NCBI RefSeq assembly: GCF_901411515.1
Contig: NZ_CABDUX010000002.1
Location: 124,001 to 188,000, forward strand
Length of the DNA stretch: 64,000 nt
Source of the DNA: Raoultibacter phocaeensis
GTDB lineage: Bacteria > Actinomycetota > Coriobacteriia > Coriobacteriales > Eggerthellaceae
Direction of reading: 5' to 3'
A program made the position numbers and the translations under genes. Under the pieces are notes generated by a model, which saw nothing but the letters and a program-made list of their open reading frames with translations, made no database searches and was not told the origin of the DNA. This document shows positions 18,311 through 26,661 of the stretch, piece by piece (the stretch's first letter is position 1; each line of letters opens with the position of its first letter).

Positions 18311-20128
18311 TCAGGTGAGCGGAATCTGCTGGTAGAGGCCGTTGTCGGAAAAGCCGAGGGAGCGGTAGTATTCGCGCGTTCCCACCGAGCTGATCACGTT
18401 CATCTTCGCGTACCCGTTTTTCCGTGCAATGTCGAAGGCTGTTTCGATGAGCTGCCTGCCCAATCCGAGATGTTGTGCGCCCGAACCCGTCGTATGCAGT
18501 CCCGCAACTTTGCCGTACACATGGACCTCGCGGATCATGGCCTCACCGAGCCCCACGGGCAGCTCTGATTGCCTTTGTGATATGTACGCTTGGTCTGGAA
18601 GGGAAAGCCGCAGAAATCCCGCTATTTTCCCCTCGGGCGTGGTCCATTGGAGGAAATGTTCCTGTGCAACGGCGGTGGCGTATGAGATGTCTTCGAGCGA
18701 GAGGCCTTCAACATCGGCTGTCGCTGTGCTGATCTCCCGATAGCGGATCTCGGAAATCGGGGTGTCCGTTTGCTCAGCCGTGCGCTCGACGAGCTGTCGC
18801 AGGTTCACCTTCTTGTTTCCCGCCACGATGTCGTGGGCCGAGATATCGCGAATCATACGCGAAATGCGCACGAACGCAGGCGTTGCGGCCGTATCGGCCA
18901 CGAGCACGTCGAGCAGCTCGTCTTCGGTATAGGGCTTCCACGTGCCGTTTTCGAAGCGGTCGCAGAGTTCGGTTCCGTGCACGAGTACGCAGGGGTAGAG
19001 CTTCACCTCGTCTGGAAGGTAGTCCGGCTCGGTGACGAGCCGGAGGTAATCGCGCTTGTCGGCGTCGACTGTCGAGCCGTAGAGGTTCGCCATGAAATGC
19101 ACGTGGATTTTGAAGCCGAATACCCGCAAGAGGTTGAAGGCTTCACGGATCGTATCGGTACCGATTCCGCGCTTGTTCAGCGCAAGGATGCGCTCGTCGA
19201 GGCTCTGGATGCCCATCTGGATTTTGGTGCACCCGAGACGCCTTGCGAGCATGAGGCTTTTCGGTGTGATGGTGTCGGGTCGAGTCTCGATGACGAGCCC
19301 TACCACGCGATGGTGCGCCCGCTCGTTTTCAGCGTGTTCTGCAGCAAGCTCGTTTTGATCGGCGGACTGAAACGAGGCGGCGGTTTTCCAGCCGTCGTGC
19401 TCCTCGTAGAGCTGGCGCATGGCTTGGTTGTACGTGAGGGTTCCCGCTTCGACTGCCTGCTGTTGAGCGCTTACACGGGTTGCAAGGTCTTCCCGGCTGG
19501 TGCTCAATCCAGCCCGTTCGTATTGTGCGCGGCGTTTTTGTGCATGGTCTTGCGCATCGGGTCGGTCCGCTTCGTTGAGCGCTCTGAACAGTTCCTTCAC
19601 GAACCATATCTGGTACGCTTCAGGATAATCGGTCCAGGTACCGCCGAGTACGATGAGTTCGATCTTATCGGTAACGTGTCCCATGTGCGTGAGTGCGCGC
19701 AAACGCGATGCAACCTGCAGGTACGGATCGAAGTAGTTACGCTCGGCGCGCTGGCAGGCGGGTTCGTCGGCAAGGTAGCTTTTCGGCATGCGCAGATCGT
19801 TTGGGCAGTACAAACATGCACTCGAGCATTTCCAAGGCTTCGTGATGACGGTGATGGTGGCAACGCCCGATGCCGTGCGGCGGGGCTTTACCTGCAGGGT
19901 TCGGATCAGCTTCTTTTCGAGCTCGTTATCGACGCCCCATCGAGCCCAGCGTTCGGGATCCGACTCCTTCACCTTGAGGTAAAACGGCAGCAACCGCTTT
20001 TTTGCGAAGTGGCGCTTTTCGCCTGTGCGGTTCTGGTTATGCCTGCGAACCACGTTCTCGACAAACGCGCTGTCGAGTTGCTCGGCGCGCCGAAGTTCTT
20101 CGAATATTTCCAGGAGTATGTCTTCCAT
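18311..20128 (-). CDS. elp3: Elp3-like tRNA uridine-34 acetyltransferase (radical SAM + GNAT)
   Basis: 605 residues. Radical-SAM domain with the cluster motif CSSACLYCP (CX3CX2C, about residue 100), then the Elp3 segments FDPYLQV, GGTWTDYPEAYQIWF, and VIETRPDTITP. The C-terminal GNAT acetyltransferase domain includes VHVYGKVAGL, the acetyl-CoA loop GLGRQLIE and YYRSLGFS. Elp3 adds a carboxymethyl group to U34 of certain tRNAs; single-subunit forms occur in some bacteria. I use the ATG at 20128 because the one at 20140 falls too close to a TATAGA box on this strand. It is divergent from the methyltransferase gene across a gap of about 45 bases. Confidence 0.9.
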   Translation of the reverse strand: MEDILLEIFEELRRAEQLDSAFVENVVRRHNQNRTGEKRHFAKKRLLPFYLKVKESDPERWARWGVDNELEKKLIRTLQVKPRRTASGVATITVITKPWKCSSACLYCPNDLRMPKSYLADEPACQRAERNYFDPYLQVASRLRALTHMGHVTDKIELIVLGGTWTDYPEAYQIWFVKELFRALNEADRPDAQDHAQKRRAQYERAGLSTSREDLATRVSAQQQAVEAGTLTYNQAMRQLYEEHDGWKTAASFQSADQNELAAEHAENERAHHRVVGLVIETRPDTITPKSLMLARRLGCTKIQMGIQSLDERILALNKRGIGTDTIREAFNLLRVFGFKIHVHFMANLYGSTVDADKRDYLRLVTEPDYLPDEVKLYPCVLVHGTELCDRFENGTWKPYTEDELLDVLVADTAATPAFVRISRMIRDISAHDIVAGNKKVNLRQLVERTAEQTDTPISEIRYREISTATADVEGLSLEDISYATAVAQEHFLQWTTPEGKIAGFLRLSLPDQAYISQRQSELPVGLGEAMIREVHVYGKVAGLHTTGSGAQHLGLGRQLIETAFDIARKNGYAKMNVISSVGTREYYRSLGFSDNGLYQQIPLT

Positions 20129-20141
20129 GCTACAGGGCATT

Positions 20142-20147
20142 CTATAC
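20142..20147 (+). promoter_or_regulatory. -10 box in the elp3/methyltransferase divergent gap
   Basis: TATACT on the plus strand, giving a start near 20154 for the methyltransferase gene. The same bases read on the minus strand offer TAGTATAGA for elp3, so the two promoters overlap. Confidence 0.4.
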
Positions 20148-20173
20148 TATGAGCGAACCGTATTCTTTCGACG

Positions 20174-21055
20174 ATGGGACACGTGCACGCAATGGATAGC
20201 GAAACCGCCCGAAGGCTCTGCTGCATCACGAGCGAATTCTATCGCGAGCACAGCGATTCGTTTTCCGCAACTCGCCACGCGCCATGGGCGGGGTGGGAGC
20301 GCTGCCTTGAGGCGATAGGCACCGAGGCGTTCGAGCGCAAGGATGGCGAGGATCTCGACTCCAAGGGCAACTGGGTTTTTGATGACAAGGACGGCGGAGG
20401 TTTCGGCAGCACGGGCGGCGAGGCTTTCGGACGTTCAGGAGACGAAGCCGTTTCGGTGTTCGATCTTGCGTGCGGCAACTTACGGTTCGAGTCGTTTTTG
20501 GAATCCGCGTTTCCCGCTGTTGATTTCGAGTTCTATGCAGTGGACAAGTGCGATGCGCTTGCTTTCGGGGGCGCAGAAACGACGCTGCGCAGTTCGCTTC
20601 GCTATCGAAGCATCGACATCTTGAGTGCGCTTTCGGCTGGAAAGATCGACGTTCCCGTGTGCGACCTCGCCGTGGCATTCGGATTCATGCACCATGTTCC
20701 CGGTGCGCTCGATCGCGGGCGCGTGCTTGCCGAGCTCGTTTCCCATACGCGACCGGGGGGTTTTGCGGCCGTTTCGTTCTGGAGGTTTCTCAACGACGAG
20801 GGACTAGCCGAGAAGGCACGCGCGTCCCACGCGCGAGCTCGCGATGAGCTCGGCTTGCCCGAACTCGATGAGGGCGACTATCTGCTTGGGTGGAGAAACG
20901 AGCCAGGAGCCTACCGCTACTGCCACAGCTTCTCGGATGCGGAGATCGATGAGCTTGCAGGATCGGTTGCGGACAGGGCATCGGTCGTGGCCCGGTTTTC
21001 AGCCGACGGCAGAACGGGCGATCTCAACACGTACGTGGTGTTTCGAGCGCGGTAG
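20174..21055 (+). CDS. Class I SAM-dependent methyltransferase
   Basis: 293 residues. Motif I of class I methyltransferases is VFDLACGNLRF (about residue 95), followed by an acidic end of strand 2 (AVDKCDAL) and motif IV DLAVAFGFMHHVP. A glycine- and acid-rich linker (about residues 55-90) separates an N-terminal helical segment from the domain. It is the type that methylates small molecules or tRNA; the substrate is unknown. Its promoter region is shared with elp3, which might hint at a tRNA role but is only an association. The ribosome-binding site is poor; an ATG at 20192 is a possible alternative start. Confidence 0.82.
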   Translation: MGHVHAMDSETARRLCCITSEFYREHSDSFSATRHAPWAGWERCLEAIGTEAFERKDGEDLDSKGNWVFDDKDGGGFGSTGGEAFGRSGDEAVSVFDLACGNLRFESFLESAFPAVDFEFYAVDKCDALAFGGAETTLRSSLRYRSIDILSALSAGKIDVPVCDLAVAFGFMHHVPGALDRGRVLAELVSHTRPGGFAAVSFWRFLNDEGLAEKARASHARARDELGLPELDEGDYLLGWRNEPGAYRYCHSFSDAEIDELAGSVADRASVVARFSADGRTGDLNTYVVFRAR

Positions 21056-21154
21056 GTGCGTTGATATCGGCGCTTCCTTTGTAGAATCCTTTGGTAGCGT
21101 CAGCGCGGGCCGATCTCGCGCTGACGAAGCCGCACACTTCCTTTGGGTGCTCCT

Positions 21155-21347
21155 TGTTCCCGAGTTCTTGGATTTGGGCACAAAATTGGAGGTTTGACAA
21201 TTATGCAATTAGATACATTAAAAAATTCGAGTAAAAAGGGAACAAAACACCTGGTCGCGAAATTTCCAACCACTCAAAATTAAATACATGATATTCCCTA
21301 ATTGTCAAACCTCCAATTTTGTGCCAAATTCTCGGAACTCGGGAACA
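21155..21347. mobile_element. 193-bp MITE related to the IS3-family element at 31424
   Basis: The ends run TGTTCCCGAGTT and AACTCGGGAACA, with 48-base inverted arms (21156-21203 and 21299-21346) that match except for a few central bases. Both arms end at GGAGGTTTGACAATTA. The roughly 95-base centre is AT-rich and codes for nothing. The left end of the IS at 31424 has the same outer arm and a clearly similar AT-rich centre in the opposite orientation. It has no transposase of its own, so it would need the one at 31666. No target duplication is visible (CCT against TGA). Confidence 0.85.
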
Positions 21348-21494
21348 TGAACCGCGTTTTTCCAACAGGTTTTCCAATAGCGAATCGACAGTATGCTGTA
21401 AATACAACGGAAATGCCGAGGAAGCAACGATACGCTCTCTTCGGACAAATCGAACTGCATCGAACTGCGAGGTGCACAGCTTGGGGCGAGGCAT

Positions 21495-21962
21495 ATGGGT
21501 ATCAAAATGAAGATTCGGACGCTGCTTCCTTTGCTTGCGCTGTTCGTAATCGCAGGTGCTGCGGCAACAGGGCTCGTTTCCTGTGCCGAGGTTTCCTCTC
21601 AGCCAGAACCATCAAAACCCCAGACGTCTGAACAGGCGGGTGATAGCGCTTTGCCAGAACTCGACGGCGAATACGCCTACGTGCTTGCCAAGGTGCTTTC
21701 GAAAGACGCTGAGAGGGGAACCATCGAGATCGAAGTCGAAAAATGGCAGGACGGCCGCCCGTTCAGCAAAGGATCGCTTGCCGTAGGAAGTACGGGGACG
21801 GTGTCGTGCTCTGAACTCGTGTTCTTCCCAGCTGGTATCGGCGATGGCTCGACGGTGGTTGTGTGCGTGTCGGCAACCGATGGCGCGTTCCCCCTGACGG
21901 CTTACACGATCGAGAAACTCGCTCTGTTCGAAGAGCGGGTCGATCGATGGTTCACCGCATGA
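21495..21962 (+). CDS. Small secreted lipoprotein, unknown function
   Basis: 155 residues. A lysine-containing start, a hydrophobic stretch of about 18 residues and a lipobox (LVSC, cysteine near residue 30) mark a type II signal peptide. A serine/proline/glutamate-rich linker follows, then about 110 residues with alternating strands (YAYVLAKVLS, GTIEIEVEKW, GSTVVVCVSA) that suggest a small beta-barrel. I do not recognise a family. It lies 148 bases downstream of the MITE; promoters inside the AT-rich element could affect it. The next gene starts 62 bases after the stop. Confidence 0.75.
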   Translation: MGIKMKIRTLLPLLALFVIAGAAATGLVSCAEVSSQPEPSKPQTSEQAGDSALPELDGEYAYVLAKVLSKDAERGTIEIEVEKWQDGRPFSKGSLAVGSTGTVSCSELVFFPAGIGDGSTVVVCVSATDGAFPLTAYTIEKLALFEERVDRWFTA

Positions 21963-22023
21963 GGCCCATCGATATCCCGTCCGACCCGACCGACCCTCAC
22001 ACCCGTAAACGCAAGGAGAAGAT

Positions 22024-22914
22024 GTGCTTCCGTTCGTTCCGTCGTTCATTCCGAATCTCATGCAAGCAGCGCCGTTCGTCATCGCGTTTTCGATCCTGTG
22101 CGCAAAACCGCTCCGAAAGCACGCGGGCTGGTTCTATGCGTTCTGGACCGTTGCCGTGGTCTCGGTAACGTGGTTCGACCCCGTTATCTCGCTCATGGGA
22201 GAATCCGCCCCCGCCCTTGCATTAATGGCGGAGACCCAAGTAAATGCGCTTTCAGCGAATGCGCCGATACTGCATGCGATAGTCCAGTTAATCACCTCGT
22301 CGTTTACGGGGGTGTGCTTCTACTTCATCGTGATGTTCATAGGAGCCTTCGAACGGACGCCTATGGTCAAGCGTTTGCTTTCAGTGCGTTCGCAACTTTC
22401 TGTGATCGGCGGCATTGTGATCATGGGGCATCTCGTGCGCATTGTGGATTTCCCTTTTCTGTTCGCGAACCCGATGTGGGCGCAGATATGGGGGAGCCCT
22501 GCGGTCGATTACATGTTCATCGCTGCGGTGATCATCGGGCCGCTGCTCACGTTGACGTTCCTCGTGCCGTGGATCACCTCGTTCAAGGCCGTGCGTACGC
22601 GCATGTCGCCAGCCGCGTGGAAGAAAACGCAGCTTTTGGCGTATCCGTTCATGGCGCTCATGGTGGCGCAGGGCTTCTTCCTAGCGCTCGGGCATGCGGT
22701 ATACGGGTTCCCGTACGACGGCACGCAGTTCATGATGTCGTTCATGTCCGATCCGACGGGATGGCTCGGCACCTTCGCCCAGCAGGTGGCGACTGCGTGG
22801 ATGTACCTTGCGCTCGGCATCGGATACCTGGTGCTCAGGCTGCGCAAGTGTTCGCGCGACAAAGCACGGCGGGAAAGCGTGGTGGCAAGCGTCGAACAAG
22901 CGGGGGCGTTTTGA
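22024..22914 (+). CDS. Polytopic membrane protein, ferric-reductase/MsrQ-like
   Basis: 296 residues with six or more hydrophobic helices. Histidines sit within or beside helices (LHAIVQ, MGHLVRIVDF, LGHAVYG), as in the haem-b-binding ferric reductase-like transmembrane family. No FAD/NAD domain is fused, which resembles the MsrQ type. The family assignment is by general pattern only. The start is GTG at 22024 with AAGGAG upstream; the overlapping ATG at 22023 opens another frame. It follows the lipoprotein gene by 62 bases and may be co-transcribed with it. Confidence 0.65.
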   Translation: MLPFVPSFIPNLMQAAPFVIAFSILCAKPLRKHAGWFYAFWTVAVVSVTWFDPVISLMGESAPALALMAETQVNALSANAPILHAIVQLITSSFTGVCFYFIVMFIGAFERTPMVKRLLSVRSQLSVIGGIVIMGHLVRIVDFPFLFANPMWAQIWGSPAVDYMFIAAVIIGPLLTLTFLVPWITSFKAVRTRMSPAAWKKTQLLAYPFMALMVAQGFFLALGHAVYGFPYDGTQFMMSFMSDPTGWLGTFAQQVATAWMYLALGIGYLVLRLRKCSRDKARRESVVASVEQAGAF

Positions 22915-23089
22915 TGAGCTCGCTGAAAACAAGGTAATCGTCTTGTGTGATGAAGTGCGCATTCGGCATGTGCCGGTTTGCATGCGTCGCGCCCTTTTCA
23001 GCACGAGCGATCCTGCTACGGTCGAGCTTTTGTGGAGCATGGCGAAGTAAGCACGCGCCGAAGGCTTTCCCCGCTGTTTCATATGTTTC

Positions 23090-23130
23090 GGCCCGCTTGC
23101 ACTCTTTGAGTTGACAAGCGGGCCTTCTTC
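23090..23130 (+). terminator. Hairpin upstream of thrH
   Basis: A perfect 10-bp stem, GGCCCGCTTG at 23090-23099 and its complement at 23115-23124, around a 15-base loop. TTCTTC follows. It ends about 45 bases before thrH and would terminate the membrane-protein transcript. Confidence 0.5.
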
Positions 23131-23168
23131 GGGAAGAATCGCTGCAACGGCAAAAGGAGGGAACCCCC

Positions 23169-23771
23169 ATGCATGTAGTCTGCCTCGATTTGGAAGGCGT
23201 GCTCGTACCTGAAATCTGGATCGCGTTCGCTGAGGAGAGCGGCATCCCCGAGCTTAAGCGCACGACGCGCGATGAGCCCGACTACGACAAACTCATGGAA
23301 TACCGCCTTGGCATTTTGAGGAAGCACGGGCTCGGACTCGCGGAGATCCAGGCGACTATCGCGCGCATCGACCCCATTCCGGGTGCCAAAGCGTTCCTCG
23401 ACGAACTGCGCGCGTACACGCAGGTGCTCATCATCAGCGACACGTTCGAGCAGTTCGCGAAACCCTTGATGGAGAAGCTCGGATGGCCGACGATCTTCTG
23501 CAACACGCTCGAAGTTGCCGACAACGGCGCGATCACGGGTTTTCATATGCGCTGCCCGCAATCGAAGCTCACGACGGTCCGGGCGCTGCAATCCTGCGGC
23601 TTCGAGACCATTGCGGCGGGCGACAGCTTCAACGACCTCGCTATGATCAAGGCAAGCAAGGCGGGTTTTCTGTTCAAGAGCCCCGAATCGATCAAAGCGG
23701 ACAACCCCGACCTTCCCGCGTTCGAGGAGTACGACGAACTGCTTGATGCCATTAAGCAGGCGATCGGGTAG
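23169..23771 (+). CDS. thrH: Phosphoserine phosphatase / homoserine phosphotransferase ThrH
   Basis: 200 residues, the size of ThrH. HAD-superfamily motifs: nucleophile Asp7 in CLDLEGVL, motif II in LIISDTFEQF, and the C-terminal acidic motif AAGDSFNDLAM. The start CLDLEGVLVPEIW and the end of the protein closely match the ThrH pattern known from Pseudomonas aeruginosa. It removes phosphate from phosphoserine and can transfer it to homoserine, linking serine and threonine synthesis. AAAAGGAGG precedes the ATG. It stands alone between a terminator and a convergent gene. Confidence 0.9.
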   Translation: MHVVCLDLEGVLVPEIWIAFAEESGIPELKRTTRDEPDYDKLMEYRLGILRKHGLGLAEIQATIARIDPIPGAKAFLDELRAYTQVLIISDTFEQFAKPLMEKLGWPTIFCNTLEVADNGAITGFHMRCPQSKLTTVRALQSCGFETIAAGDSFNDLAMIKASKAGFLFKSPESIKADNPDLPAFEEYDELLDAIKQAIG

Positions 23772-23788
23772 GGTTTTGCGCGTGCGGC

Positions 23789-23826
23789 ATTCGAGAAAAA
23801 CGGGTCGTTAGTTCATATTCTCGAAT
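23789..23826. terminator. Hairpin between convergent thrH and the PurF-like gene
   Basis: ATTCGAGAA at 23789-23797 pairs with TTCTCGAAT at 23818-23826, with a 20-base loop. Its position between two converging genes suggests a bidirectional terminator, although the loop is long and no clear T-run follows. Confidence 0.35.
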
Positions 23827-23835
23827 GGAAAATTG

Positions 23836-25260
23836 TTACTCTTTCCCCGTCCAGCAGTACGTGCATACCTGCGTAGGGTCGATGCCGATGCCTTCGAGCA
23901 TGCCCTCAAGCGATTGGAAGCCGAGCGAATCGAAGCCCATCTCCTTGCAGATGGCGCTTAGCATGCATTGGCCGCGTTCGGTCGAACTGTCGGCGTACTC
24001 GTCGAGGTGCCGCCGCCCTTCGTCGCCTTCGAGCTCCTGGATCGTACGGCGTGCCAAAAGCTCCATTTCCGACTTGCTGCTCGAGAAGCTCAGGTACTTG
24101 CAGCTGAACATGATGGGCGGGCAGGCCGAGCGCATGTGAACTTCTGCCGCGCCCGCGCCGTAGAGGAAATCGATTGTCTCGCGCAGCTGGGTGCCGCGTA
24201 CGATGGAATCGTCCACGAACAAAAGCTTCTTGCCGTTGATGAGCTCGGGTACGGGAACCTGCTTCATCTTCGCCACGCGGTTGCGTACCTCTTGGTTGGA
24301 GGGCATGAACGAACGCGCCCAGGTGGGCGTGTATTTGATGAAGGGGCGGGAGAAGGGGATGCCGCTTTCGGTCGCGTACCCGATAGCGTGGGGGATGCCC
24401 GAATCGGGAACGCCGGCAACGTAGTCGACGTCCGGAATGCCGCCGCCGGCTGCTTCGTCGCGGGCCATGATTGCGCCGTTGCGGTAGCGAACCACCTCGA
24501 CGTTCTCGCCTTCGTAGTTCGAGTTCGGGTAGCCGTAGTACGTCCAGAGAAACGCGCATATCTTCATATCGCTGCCTGCTGGCGAGATGGTCTTGTACCC
24601 GTCGGCGGTTACGCACACGATCTCGCCGGGACCGAGTTCGTATTCGTCGTCGTAATCGAGCTTGTGGTAAGGAAATGATTCGAAGGATATGCAGTAGCCG
24701 TCGTCCTTCTTGCCGACAAGTACGGGTAGGCGACCGTATTTGTCACGAGCTGCGATGATGTGGCCCTCGTTTGTCATGATGAGCAGGGTGAGGGATCCGT
24801 CGACCGCATCTTGAGCGAATTTGATGCCCGAAACGAAATCATCTTTCTGGTTGATGAGCGCAGCAACGAGTTCGGTTGTGTTCACCGCACCCGAACTCAT
24901 GGCCATGAACTGCTTGCATCCATCGGCGAAGTAGCCTTCGACGAGTTCTTCGGCGTTGTTGATGGCGCCCACGGTGGTTATGCCGAACGTCCCCAAATGG
25001 GAACGCACAAGTAAAGGCTGCGGATCGGTGTCGCTGATGCAGCCGATGCCGCTCTTTCCGTGGAAGCCGGGAAGATCGTCTTCGAACCGCGTGCGGAACG
25101 GCGTGTTCTCGATGGAGTGGATCTCGCGCTGGAAGCTGCCCTTCCCGTCGTAGAAGATCATGCCCGCGCGTCGTGTTCCCAGATGCGAGTGGTAGTCGAC
25201 GCCGAAAAACACATCCAGCACCACATCGTTGTGGGATGCCGCCCCGAAGAATCCGCCCAT
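23836..25260 (-). CDS. Amidophosphoribosyltransferase-like protein lacking the N-terminal cysteine
   Basis: About 474 residues from the ATG at 25260 (GAAAGG upstream). The layout is that of PurF: an N-terminal class II glutamine amidotransferase domain, then a phosphoribosyltransferase domain with the PRPP loop LLFVDDSIVRGTQ. Cysteines in CAFLWTYYG, SACPPIMFSC and VCTYCWTG match the [4Fe-4S] ligands of Bacillus-type PurF. The true enzyme begins Met-Cys-Gly, and after Met removal that cysteine attacks glutamine. Here the start reads Met-Gly-Gly (MGGFFGAAS), so the nucleophile is missing. Glutaminase activity should be lost; ammonia-dependent synthesis, regulation or another ligase role is possible. 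It is not near other purine genes. Confidence 0.88.
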   Translation of the reverse strand: MGGFFGAASHNDVVLDVFFGVDYHSHLGTRRAGMIFYDGKGSFQREIHSIENTPFRTRFEDDLPGFHGKSGIGCISDTDPQPLLVRSHLGTFGITTVGAINNAEELVEGYFADGCKQFMAMSSGAVNTTELVAALINQKDDFVSGIKFAQDAVDGSLTLLIMTNEGHIIAARDKYGRLPVLVGKKDDGYCISFESFPYHKLDYDDEYELGPGEIVCVTADGYKTISPAGSDMKICAFLWTYYGYPNSNYEGENVEVVRYRNGAIMARDEAAGGGIPDVDYVAGVPDSGIPHAIGYATESGIPFSRPFIKYTPTWARSFMPSNQEVRNRVAKMKQVPVPELINGKKLLFVDDSIVRGTQLRETIDFLYGAGAAEVHMRSACPPIMFSCKYLSFSSSKSEMELLARRTIQELEGDEGRRHLDEYADSSTERGQCMLSAICKEMGFDSLGFQSLEGMLEGIGIDPTQVCTYCWTGKE

Positions 25261-25447
25261 TGCATACCTTTCGTCTTGCTTCATTGCTTGGTGCATCAAC
25301 AAAGACACCAGTATAAAGCTCCCAGCCGTAAGCGGGGCAAAACTCGGCGGAAGCTTCGCAAATTTCCGTCGAATGCGTCGACCTTACCTATTCGAGTTGC
25401 GCTTGGGTCTACCGATTCGAACGGTCATATGAGAAGATGATTCGACT

Positions 25448-26449
25448 ATGAAAAAGATACTTCTGATAGCAACAGGCGGTACGATTGCCTCGGTCGAAGA
25501 GGGCTCGGGCCTTGCACCCTCGCTGACCGGAGAAGAGCTGACGAGGTTCGTACCTCAGCTTGAGGGGCTCTGCGAGCTCGACTTCGTGCAGCCCTTGAAC
25601 ATCGATTCGACGAACATGCGCCCTGTGCACTGGCTGCGTATTGCCGATGAAATTGCGCGCGCCTATGACGCGTTCGACGGATTCGTCGTGCTGCACGGCA
25701 CCGATACGATGGCCTATACTGCGGCTGCGCTTTCCTACCTTATCCAGAAAAGCCCGAAACCCATCGTGCTCACGGGGTCGCAGCAACCCATGGCGAGCCC
25801 GTTTACCGATGCGAAGCTCAACCTGTACCAAAGCGTGCTGTTCGCATCCGACGACCGTTCGTGCGACGTGACGATCGTGTTCGGCGGCGCGGCGATAGCG
25901 GGTACGCGTGCACGCAAGCAGCGTACGATGAGTTTCAACGCATTCGCGAGCGTGAACTACCCCGAAGTAGCTCTGATCAGGTACGATCGCATCATTCGAG
26001 CAGGTTCGCCTGCGACATGCTCGTCGTGCATGGGGTCGCCCCGCTTCTACGACCGGCTCGACGAGCGCGTGTTCGTGCTCAAGCTTACGCCGGAGATGAG
26101 CCCGTGCATCTTCGAATTGCTCAAGCCTTATTGCGACGCTATCATTCTCGAGACGTTCGGCATCGGAGGCATCCCCGAATACGGCGACTACCAGCGTGCG
26201 ATATTCGATTGGGTCGACGCGGGCAAGACGCTTGTGATGACCACGCAGGTTCCCGAAGAGGGGTTCGACCTCGGCGTGTACGAGGTCGGCCGCCCGTACG
26301 CCGACCACGACGGCATCCTCAAGGGCGGCGATATGACCACCGAGGCCCTCGTCGCAAAAACCATGTGGGCCCTCGGGCAAACCTGCGACCCCGACGAGGT
26401 GCGCGATCTGTTCTACCGCGTGATCAACCACGACCGTTCGCCTGAATAG
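25448..26449 (+). CDS. ansA: L-asparaginase, type I-like
   Basis: 333 residues, no signal peptide, so probably cytoplasmic. The first active-site threonine is in LLIATGGTIASV near the N-terminus and the second in VVLHGTDTMAYTA, the two signatures of bacterial asparaginases. It hydrolyses asparagine to aspartate and ammonia; in anaerobes the aspartate can feed fumarate respiration. It stands alone, divergent from the PurF-like gene and upstream of the formate dehydrogenase operon. Confidence 0.92.
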   Translation: MKKILLIATGGTIASVEEGSGLAPSLTGEELTRFVPQLEGLCELDFVQPLNIDSTNMRPVHWLRIADEIARAYDAFDGFVVLHGTDTMAYTAAALSYLIQKSPKPIVLTGSQQPMASPFTDAKLNLYQSVLFASDDRSCDVTIVFGGAAIAGTRARKQRTMSFNAFASVNYPEVALIRYDRIIRAGSPATCSSCMGSPRFYDRLDERVFVLKLTPEMSPCIFELLKPYCDAIILETFGIGGIPEYGDYQRAIFDWVDAGKTLVMTTQVPEEGFDLGVYEVGRPYADHDGILKGGDMTTEALVAKTMWALGQTCDPDEVRDLFYRVINHDRSPE

Positions 26450-26661
26450 GCGCCTGTGGCGAGTTCGCGCCGAACGCCGGTGTGCTCGGATCGTCTGCGG
26501 ATCGCTTTCGGGCGTTTTCGTGAGGGCGGTGTTCCGTGAGCGGGATGCGCTAGAATTGGTACGGTATATACACGGTTTCTCGGGTGGCATTTCCGTACAA
26601 GTATGGCGCGGTGAACGACACTGCGGGAATCCGATCTCAATCCGATACGGAGGAGCTGGTG

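Noticed and set aside
22808-23050. Plus-strand frame of 80 residues overlapping the membrane gene
   Set aside because: Most of it lies within the coding sequence in another frame, and no ribosome-binding site precedes it.
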